Source: an uncultured Bacilli bacterium (GTDB taxonomy: Bacteria; Bacillota_I; Bacilli_A; RF39; UBA660). Taken from it: DNA of 20,434 nucleotides. Below are positions 1 through 5,009 of the stretch, piece after piece; within the stretch, counting starts at the first letter, position 1; each line of letters starts with the position of its first letter. The position numbers and the translations under genes were made by a program. The stretch is from assembly GCA_947599755.1 (NCBI GenBank), contig CANQFO010000012.1, positions 1-20,434 on the forward strand. Direction: 5' to 3'. The notes beneath the pieces were generated by a model. The model ran no database searches. It was not told the origin of the DNA and saw only the letters and a list, made by a program, of their open reading frames with translations.

Positions 1-31
1 TCAACCCGAACGGATTGATTATATATGTTAA

Positions 32-54
32 GTTCAAACTATAAAAGTTCGAAC
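32..54 (-). repeat. Hairpin downstream of tRNA-Gly
   Basis: The arms GTTCAAACT (32-40) and AGTTCGAAC (46-54) form a 9-bp stem with a 5-nt loop, one pair being a G-U wobble. It lies just past the tRNA 3' end on the minus strand. No U-run follows, so it may be a processing or stability hairpin rather than a complete intrinsic terminator. A second short stem (1-18 on the minus strand, loop GTTC) follows and touches the window edge. Confidence 0.3.
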
Positions 55-65
55 AGAAACGTCAC

Positions 66-139
66 TGGAGCGGATGAAGGGAATCGAACCCTCGTAGTTA
101 GCTTGGAAGGCTAAGGTTCTACCATTAAACTACATCCGC
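66..139 (-). tRNA. tRNA-Gly (anticodon UCC)
   Basis: Reading the minus strand, a 74-nt cloverleaf folds with a perfect 7-bp acceptor stem (GCGGATG/CATCCGC), a 5-bp anticodon stem TTAGC/GCTAA around the loop CTTCCAA, and a T arm with the TTCGATT loop. The anticodon TCC reads GGA/GGG glycine codons. The discriminator base is U, and CCA is encoded (TGG at 66-68 on the plus strand). It decodes GGA, the dominant glycine codon in typA and nearby genes. Confidence 0.97.
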
Positions 140-149
140 AAATCTATCT

Positions 150-186
150 TATCGAATTTAAGTTAATACAAACAACAAATTCGATA
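150..186 (-). repeat. Inverted repeat in the tRNA-Gly leader
   Basis: TATCGAATTT (150-159) and AAATTCGATA (177-186) are perfect 10-bp arms separated by 17 nt. They lie between the promoter and the tRNA, so the transcript should carry a hairpin in its 5' leader. A further TATCGAA lies at 212-218, next to the -10 box. The structure is seen directly; its role is unknown. Confidence 0.55.
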
Positions 187-207
187 CAAATAAAGTAGAC
201 ATTTTTA

Positions 208-235
208 ATTATATCGAAAAAAATAAAAAAGTCAA
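208..235 (-). promoter_or_regulatory. Sigma-A promoter for tRNA-Gly
   Basis: On the minus strand TTGACT (230-235) and a perfect TATAAT (208-213) are 16 bp apart. Transcription would start near 201, giving a leader of about 60 nt before the mature tRNA 5' end at 139, to be removed by RNase P. This is much better than a second candidate closer to the tRNA (146-175). Confidence 0.7.
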
Positions 236-262
236 CCCCTTTTTTTTGAAAATGTCCTAGTA

Positions 263-268
263 TATAAT
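263..268 (+). promoter_or_regulatory. Probable -10 box of the HAD gene
   Basis: A perfect TATAAT lies 26 nt before the start codon and upstream of the ribosome-binding site. The expected -35 position holds only a T-run, so this call rests on the -10 box and its position. Confidence 0.35.
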
Positions 269-293
269 AAAAAATAGTAAAGTAGGTGAATAA

Positions 294-980
294 ATGAAAA
301 TATTAGCAAGCGATTTTGATGGCACACTTTATATAGAAGATAAAAAAATATTAGAAAAAAACATTATAGCAATTAAAAGGTTTATTTCACAAGGAAATAT
401 TTTTTGTATTATCACAGGTAGAAATTATACAAATTTGAAATTCCTACTGAGCAAATATAAAATTCCATATAATTATTTAATATGTGAAGATGGGGCAAAA
501 ATATTTAACAATATGGATTATTGTATTGATACTATAAATTTAAATGATAAAAAAGTAGCAACGATTGAACAAATTTTAAAACAGAAAAATCAAACTTATT
601 TTTTAGATGATGGATATAATGAAACAGAAAATATAAAAGATTGCGTAAAAATTGCCGTTGAATATCAAGATAAAAATAAAGCATTAGATTTGTTAAAAGA
701 ATTAAAAGATACTGAAAACATTTATGCATATTTGAGTAAAAAATATATCAATATTGTAGAAATATCTGTAAATAAATACAATGCTTTGAAAAAATTATTA
801 AATTTAGAAAATCTTCCTTATTCATCTATATATGTAATTGGAGATAGCGAAAATGATTACGAAATGTTACAAAATTTTGAAGGAGCCATAATGAAAAACC
901 ATCATAAAAAATTAGAACAATTAAACAAAAAAGAATATCATTACTTATATCAATATATAGAAGAATTAAGCAAGAATTAA
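294..980 (+). CDS. HAD-superfamily hydrolase (Cof-like phosphatase)
   Basis: This is a cytoplasmic 228-aa phosphatase of the haloacid dehalogenase superfamily, probably subfamily IIB (Cof type), which dephosphorylates small phosphorylated metabolites; the substrate cannot be read from sequence. Motif I is DFDGTL at residues 7-12 (nucleophile D7, acid/base D9), motif II is the threonine of TGR at 41, and motif IV is GDSENDYEML starting at G183, supplying the Mg2+-binding acids. The middle part is the variable cap domain. At 228 aa it is somewhat shorter than typical Cof proteins (about 260-270), mostly from a small cap. The ATG at 294 follows AGGTG at 284-288. It is 35 bp upstream of the DedA gene on the same strand, so the two may be co-transcribed. 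The family assignment is firm; the substrate is unknown. Confidence 0.88.
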   Translation: MKILASDFDGTLYIEDKKILEKNIIAIKRFISQGNIFCIITGRNYTNLKFLLSKYKIPYNYLICEDGAKIFNNMDYCIDTINLNDKKVATIEQILKQKNQTYFLDDGYNETENIKDCVKIAVEYQDKNKALDLLKELKDTENIYAYLSKKYINIVEISVNKYNALKKLLNLENLPYSSIYVIGDSENDYEMLQNFEGAIMKNHHKKLEQLNKKEYHYLYQYIEELSKN

Positions 981-1015
981 TTCTTTTTTTCATAAAATAG
1001 GATTAGGTGATAAAA

Positions 1016-1621
1016 ATGGGAACTTTTGTGATCAATTTAATCAGCAACTATGGATATATTGGAATGTTTTTAGGAATGGTATTAGAAGCGGTAATTATTA
1101 TCATACCTAGCGAAGCTATATTGGCAACAGGAGGAATTTTAGCAAGTCAAAAAATTTTTTCTTTTTGGGGAGCATTTTTGATAGGATTATTAGGAAGTGT
1201 ATTTTGTGCAATAGTAATTTATTTAATGGGGTATTTCGGGGGAAAACCATTTATCAAGAGATATGGAAAATATTTTTTTATGAAAGAACAAGATTTAGAA
1301 AAGTCAGATTCATGGTTTAATCAATATGGATTATTAGCGGCATTAATCGGAAGAAATTTTCCAATTATTCGAACATTAATTTCACTACCAATAGGAATAA
1401 TGAGATTATCTTTTGTAAAATTCATTATATACACAACCATAGGTTCTATTCCTTGGACGTTTGTCTTTGTTTATGTAGGATATACTCTTGGAAATAAATG
1501 GACAATTATTACCGATTATGTGAACAAACTAAAAGTTCCTATTCAAATTTTATTAGGAATATTACTCATTAGTTATTTTTATAAAAAAATAGCAGAAAAG
1601 AAAAATTTAAAAATTAATTAA
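1016..1621 (+). CDS. DedA family membrane protein
   Basis: This integral membrane protein of the DedA/SNARE-associated (VTT) family has 201 aa, the normal length. Several members are flippases for undecaprenyl phosphate or phospholipids and maintain membrane potential. Visible signatures are the N-terminal re-entrant segment ending in EAVIIIIPSEAIL, a glycine-rich helix with GYFGGKPF, and the conserved arginine-containing stretch around GRNFPIIRTLISLPIG, followed by two more hydrophobic segments and a lysine-rich tail. The start is set at ATG 1016 because AGGTGA (1005-1010) is 5 nt upstream; a GTG at 1007 lies inside that site. A long hairpin lies just after the stop. Which lipid it moves cannot be told from sequence. 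Confidence 0.88.
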   Translation: MGTFVINLISNYGYIGMFLGMVLEAVIIIIPSEAILATGGILASQKIFSFWGAFLIGLLGSVFCAIVIYLMGYFGGKPFIKRYGKYFFMKEQDLEKSDSWFNQYGLLAALIGRNFPIIRTLISLPIGIMRLSFVKFIIYTTIGSIPWTFVFVYVGYTLGNKWTIITDYVNKLKVPIQILLGILLISYFYKKIAEKKNLKIN

Positions 1622-1626
1622 GAATA

Positions 1627-1678
1627 TCTGTTTTAACTATCATACTCGATATGATGATTGAGTTAAAAACAGACTTTT
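1627..1678 (+). terminator. Long two-part hairpin, possible terminator
   Basis: The outer arms TCTGTTTTAACT (1627-1638) and AGTTAAAAACAGA (1661-1673) pair with one bulged A. Inside them ATCATA (1639-1644) pairs with TATGAT (1650-1655) around a 5-nt loop, leaving 5 unpaired bases on the 3' side. Only CTTTT follows, so termination may be weak. It separates the DedA gene from typA. Confidence 0.45.
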
Positions 1679-1737
1679 AAATGAAAATGAGAGAGTTATT
1701 TTCTTTAGAAAAAAGACTAGTATTTTTTTTTCATTTA

Positions 1738-1746
1738 TGTTATAAT
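1738..1746 (+). promoter_or_regulatory. Extended -10 promoter of typA
   Basis: TGT precedes a perfect TATAAT (1741-1746), the TGn extension that compensates for a poor -35. No good -35 is seen 16-18 bp upstream. The -10 box is 31 nt before the typA start codon. Confidence 0.6.
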
Positions 1747-1777
1747 CAAGAGCGTTGTAAGAAGAGGTGTACGAAAG

Positions 1778-3604
1778 ATGGAAAAAAGAAATGTTGCAAT
1801 TATTGCGCATGTTGATCATGGAAAAACAACATTAGTAGATGGAATATTGAAACATTCAGGAATGTTTAGGGAGAATGAAGATGTTTCAAATGTTTCAATG
1901 GATTCTAATGATTTAGAGAAAGAAAGAGGAATAACCATATTAGCAAAAACAACAGCACTAGATTATAAAAATGTACGAATTAATATTCTTGATACACCAG
2001 GGCATGCAGATTTTGGTGGAGAAGTAGAAAGAATTATGAATATGGTAGATGGTGTTTTACTTGTAGTAGATGCTTATGAAGGAGCTATGCCACAAACAAG
2101 ATTTGTATTAAAAAAAGCCTTTGAAGCAAAAGTAAAACCAATTGTGATTATTAATAAAGTAGATAAACCTAGTGCAAGATGTAGTCAAGTAGTAGATGAG
2201 GTACTAGATTTATTTATTGAATTAGGAGCAGATGAAGAACAATTAGATTTTAAGGTAATTTATGCATCAGCAGTAAATGGAACGTGTTCACTTAGTGATG
2301 ATTTAGGTACACAAACAGAGGGATTTACAGAAATATTAGATACGATTTTAGAAGAGATACCAGCACCAAAAGGAGATGCTTTAAGTCCATTACAATTTCA
2401 ACCAGCCTTATTAGATTATAATGAATTTGTAGGAAGAATTGGAATTGGGAGAGTTCATAATGGAAAAATTAAAACCGGAGAAATGGTAACTTGTGCTAGA
2501 TTAGATGGAACAACAAAACAATTTAGGATTCAAAAGTTGTTTGGCTTTTATGGGTATAATCGAATTGAAATTACAGAAGCGGAAGCAGGAGATATTGTTG
2601 CAATTGCTGGACTTTCAGATATATCAGTTGGAGAAACTATTTGTAATAATGATACAATTATTCCATTGCCACAACTTCATATTGATGAACCAACATTACA
2701 AATGACATTTGGTACCAATTCATCTCCATTTGTTGGAAAAGATGGAAAAATTGTTACAGCTAGAAAAATAGAAGAAAGATTAATGAGAGAAACTCAAAAG
2801 GATGTAAGTTTGAAAGTAGAACAAGCAACAAACGAATCATTTTTAGTCAGTGGTAGAGGAGAATTACACTTAGGAATTTTAATTGAAAATATGCGTCGGG
2901 AAGGATTTGAACTAGAAGTTTCTAAACCAAGTGTAATTATTAAGGAAATAGATGGGAAAAAATATGAACCTTATGAAGAATTACAAATTGAAGTTCCAGA
3001 AGAATGTGTAGGAACGGTAATTGAGCAACTAGGAATTCGTGGTGGAAAAATGGAAAATATGACGAATTTTGAAAATCAAGTTCGTTTGCTTTATACAATT
3101 CCATCAAGAGGGTTAATTGGATTTTCAACTGATTTTATGACATTGACTAAAGGATATGGAATAATGAATCATACCTTTAAAGAATATTTACCATATCAAA
3201 GTGGAGTAATTGGAGAAAGAAAATTAGGTGTTTTAGTTTCAATGGAAAATGGAGCTGCAACAGCTTATTCTATAGGAAATTTAGAAGATCGTGGTATTAT
3301 GTTTATTGAACCAGGAACAGATGTATATGAAGGAATGATAGTAGGAGAATGTAACAGAGATAATGATTTAGCAGTAAATGTAGTAAAAGGAAAACAATTA
3401 ACCAACACGAGAGCAGCAGGATCAGATCATACTGTTGTGTTAAAAAGACCAAGACCAATAACATTGGAATATGCATTAGATTATATTAATTCAGATGAAT
3501 TAGTAGAAGTAACTCCTCATTTTATTAGAATGAGAAAGAGAATTTTAAATACGGAGGATAGAAAAAAATTTGATGCACGAAAGAAAAATGTTTCCAATAC
3601 TTAA
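1778..3604 (+). CDS. typA: GTPase TypA/BipA
   Basis: TypA is a ribosome-associated translational GTPase of the EF-G/LepA type, involved in 50S assembly and stress or cold adaptation. The 608-aa length is typical. The GTPase domain shows G1 AHVDHGKT (10-17), the switch I motif RGITI, G3 DTPGH (from D72), G4 NKVD (126-129) and a G5 SA in YASAVNG. Domain II, an EF-G-like domain III (SGRGELHLGILIENMRREG), domain V and the TypA-specific C-terminal region (around RAAGSDHTVVL) follow. ATG 1778 has AGAGGTG at 1763-1769, 8 nt upstream. It is a single-gene unit with its own extended -10 promoter and a terminator. Codons end mostly in A, unlike genes after 3.7 kb. Confidence 0.97.
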   Translation: MEKRNVAIIAHVDHGKTTLVDGILKHSGMFRENEDVSNVSMDSNDLEKERGITILAKTTALDYKNVRINILDTPGHADFGGEVERIMNMVDGVLLVVDAYEGAMPQTRFVLKKAFEAKVKPIVIINKVDKPSARCSQVVDEVLDLFIELGADEEQLDFKVIYASAVNGTCSLSDDLGTQTEGFTEILDTILEEIPAPKGDALSPLQFQPALLDYNEFVGRIGIGRVHNGKIKTGEMVTCARLDGTTKQFRIQKLFGFYGYNRIEITEAEAGDIVAIAGLSDISVGETICNNDTIIPLPQLHIDEPTLQMTFGTNSSPFVGKDGKIVTARKIEERLMRETQKDVSLKVEQATNESFLVSGRGELHLGILIENMRREGFELEVSKPSVIIKEIDGKKYEPYEELQIEVPEECVGTVIEQLGIRGGKMENMTNFENQVRLLYTIPSRGLIGFSTDFMTLTKGYGIMNHTFKEYLPYQSGVIGERKLGVLVSMENGAATAYSIGNLEDRGIMFIEPGTDVYEGMIVGECNRDNDLAVNVVKGKQLTNTRAAGSDHTVVLKRPRPITLEYALDYINSDELVEVTPHFIRMRKRILNTEDRKKFDARKKNVSNT

Positions 3605-3618
3605 TAAAATTATTTTGT

Positions 3619-3649
3619 GAGGTGTTCATTTATTATGACATCTTTTTTT
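3619..3649 (+). terminator. Intrinsic terminator of typA
   Basis: AGGTGTTCAT (3620-3629) pairs with ATGACATCT (3635-3643) as a 9-bp stem with one bulged T and a G-U pair, around the loop TTATT. The stem runs into seven Ts (3643-3649). It sits just after the typA stop. Confidence 0.75.
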
Positions 3650-3697
3650 ATTATTTCGTCTTAAATTATAAAAATCGACAAAAAAATTGATTTTTTC

Positions 3698-3726
3698 TTG
3701 GCTAAACCACAGTCCTTTGTTATAAT
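3698..3726 (+). promoter_or_regulatory. Promoter of the one-TM membrane protein gene
   Basis: TTGGCT (3698-3703), a 17-bp spacer and a perfect TATAAT (3721-3726) with a TGT extension immediately before it. It is 27 nt upstream of the start codon at 3753. Confidence 0.75.
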
Positions 3727-3752
3727 AATGTTAAGAATAGGGGCGACAAAAT

Positions 3753-4403
3753 ATGGGTCGAAGTCAAAAAGAATCCGAAAATTTAGCTAAAACACAAGTA
3801 TTAAATTTAGAAATGGTAGAAGAAGTAGCAAACTATGAAAAGAAGACTAGTAAAAAGCCGGCAGTTATTGTTGCATTAATTGGTCTATTTTTAATTGGTA
3901 GTGGGGTTGCTTTGCCGATTGCTATGACTGCATTTCAAGGAAATAAAAACGTTCAAGAACGGAAAGCTGTTGAAGAAAAAGATTCTTTGTTACAAGATAA
4001 GATATTATCTTGTAGTTATATTCAGTTAAATGATTCTTATGGAACGAAAGTAGCGTATACTTTAACTTTGAATTTTACTGAAAATCAATTAAAGGAGTAT
4101 GTTAAAAAAATGACTGTTACTTCTGTTGAGGGAAAAGAAAAGGTAGCAGAACCAGTTATTGCTAATTTATTCAATGTTTATAAAGGTTATGAATCGGTAC
4201 AAATTAATGGATATTCTATTTTTACTAGTAGTATTAGTAAAGGAATGCAAAGTCAATTATCAATTGATTTGGAGCAGTTGGAAAAAAGTAAATTAACTGA
4301 TTTATATCAAAAGGATAATTTTGCGAATGTAGAGTTTGATTTAAATATGACATATGATTCAGTAAGGACAGCTTTGCAACAATCTGGGTATACTTGTCAG
4401 TAG
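3753..4403 (+). CDS. Single-pass membrane protein, unknown function
   Basis: This is a 216-aa protein with a charged cytoplasmic N-terminus (residues 1-36), one hydrophobic segment (about 37-59) and an external domain of about 155 residues. The topology is inferred from the Lys-rich flank KKTSKK before the membrane segment. The external part has one cysteine near its start (C87) and one at the penultimate position (C215), which could form a disulfide closing the domain. The alternation of a Tyr/Thr-rich strand (YTLTLNF), a Y-K-G-Y-containing middle and a C-terminal GYTC recalls DUF1307/YehR-type domains, but only weakly. There is no lipobox. AGGGG at 3739-3743 precedes ATG 3753 by 9 nt. It has its own promoter and terminator, so it is a single-gene unit. 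Confidence 0.8.
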   Translation: MGRSQKESENLAKTQVLNLEMVEEVANYEKKTSKKPAVIVALIGLFLIGSGVALPIAMTAFQGNKNVQERKAVEEKDSLLQDKILSCSYIQLNDSYGTKVAYTLTLNFTENQLKEYVKKMTVTSVEGKEKVAEPVIANLFNVYKGYESVQINGYSIFTSSISKGMQSQLSIDLEQLEKSKLTDLYQKDNFANVEFDLNMTYDSVRTALQQSGYTCQ

Positions 4404-4426
4404 ATAAAAATAAGGTAATTGTAATG

Positions 4427-4464
4427 AAAAAAAGTGTTAACCTCTATAGAGATTAACTTTTTTT
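4427..4464 (+). terminator. Intrinsic terminator of the membrane protein gene
   Basis: AAAAAAGTGTTAACCTC (4427 onward) pairs with GAGATTAACTTTTTTT (ending 4464), with one bulged G and one mismatch around a TATA loop. Seven Ts (4458-4464) end the structure. The A-run before the stem could also serve as a U-run for transcripts on the minus strand. Confidence 0.7.
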
Positions 4465-4510
4465 GTGTGTTGTAGTTGTTGAATGTATAGTTATTGTATA
4501 TGGTAATGCA

Positions 4511-4542
4511 AATAAAATAGGTCTAGTAAATTACTAGACCTA
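4511..4542 (-). terminator. Perfect 12-bp hairpin, terminator of rpmB
   Basis: TAGGTCTAGTAA (4518-4529) and TTACTAGACCTA (4531-4542) are perfect inverted arms around one A. On the minus strand the stem is followed by TTTTATT (4517-4511), so it probably ends the rpmB transcript coming from the right. No T-run follows on the plus strand. Confidence 0.55.
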
Positions 4543-4646
4543 CATATTATTATAAATTTAATTGTTATACATCGAATGAGGTATTATTTTAATTATAAAA
4601 TTTATTCTTTATTGAAAATTTTCTCTATTCGATTGAAAGTGTTAAT

Positions 4647-4829
4647 TTATGCAGTTTTTTGACCTTTTAATAAAGTTCTTTTATCTTTAACTGACATTCT
4701 AACTCTTGTACCATCTTCAAGTCTGCAAACTTGTAAATTTAGTTTTTGTGTACTATTAGTAGTATTACAAGCATGAGATCGAATTCTTTTTTTCATATTT
4801 GGTTTTCTGTTCGTAATATTAATTGCCAT
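4647..4829 (-). CDS. rpmB: 50S ribosomal protein L28
   Basis: This 60-aa basic protein matches L28 in length and core pattern: the RSHA segment near residue 18, then NLQVCRLEDGTRVRMSVKDKRTL, the conserved strand and Ser/Thr-Leu tail. L28 binds 23S rRNA at the subunit interface of the large ribosomal subunit. The N-terminus (NITNRKPN) departs from the usual C-x-x-TGK start, so this is a zinc-free, divergent form. The start is certain: AAGGAGGG (4835-4842) lies 5 nt before the ATG. It is a monocistronic minus-strand gene with its own sigma-A promoter and a hairpin about 100 nt beyond its stop. The 3' region between stop and hairpin (4543-4646) also contains 7-bp inverted arms ATCGAAT/ATTCGAT (4571 and 4627). 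Confidence 0.88.
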   Translation of the reverse strand: MAINITNRKPNMKKRIRSHACNTTNSTQKLNLQVCRLEDGTRVRMSVKDKRTLLKGQKTA

Positions 4830-4866
4830 AAGTTCCCTCCTTCAGTCTTTTTCTTTCTGCTTAATA

Positions 4867-4895
4867 ACTTTAGCATAAAATATGTGGAAAGTCAA
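4867..4895 (-). promoter_or_regulatory. Promoter of rpmB
   Basis: On the minus strand TTGACT (4890-4895), a 17-bp spacer and TAAAGT (4867-4872), with TGC immediately before the -10 box (extended -10). The predicted start lies about 30 nt before the ATG at 4829. Confidence 0.75.
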
Positions 4896-4960
4896 ATGAA
4901 ATCAACCAATTTAAAATTATTAGAAAATAAAAAAATAAAAAAATTGTCTAATAACTGTCA

Positions 4961-4989
4961 TTCACAATGAATGAAAACCGTGATAAAAT
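4961..4989 (+). promoter_or_regulatory. Promoter of the dnaE operon
   Basis: TTCACA (4961-4966), a 17-bp spacer and TAAAAT (4984-4989), with a TGA extension before the -10 box. The -10 box is 20 nt upstream of the dnaE start. It is divergent from the rpmB promoter, with 65 bp between the two -35 boxes. Confidence 0.7.
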
Positions 4990-5009
4990 AGATATAAAAA
5001 GGAGATGAT

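Noticed and set aside
146..175. Promoter-like TTGTTT-N18-TAAGAT on the minus strand close to tRNA-Gly
   Set aside because: Its start would coincide with the mature tRNA end, and a far better TTGACT-N16-TATAAT lies just upstream at 208-235.
532..729. 65-codon open frame on the minus strand inside the HAD gene
   Set aside because: No ribosome-binding site, low-complexity Leu/Phe content, and fully inside a well-supported gene: a shadow frame.
1007..1015. GTG start for the DedA gene at 1007
   Set aside because: The GTG is part of the AGGTGA ribosome-binding site that serves ATG 1016.
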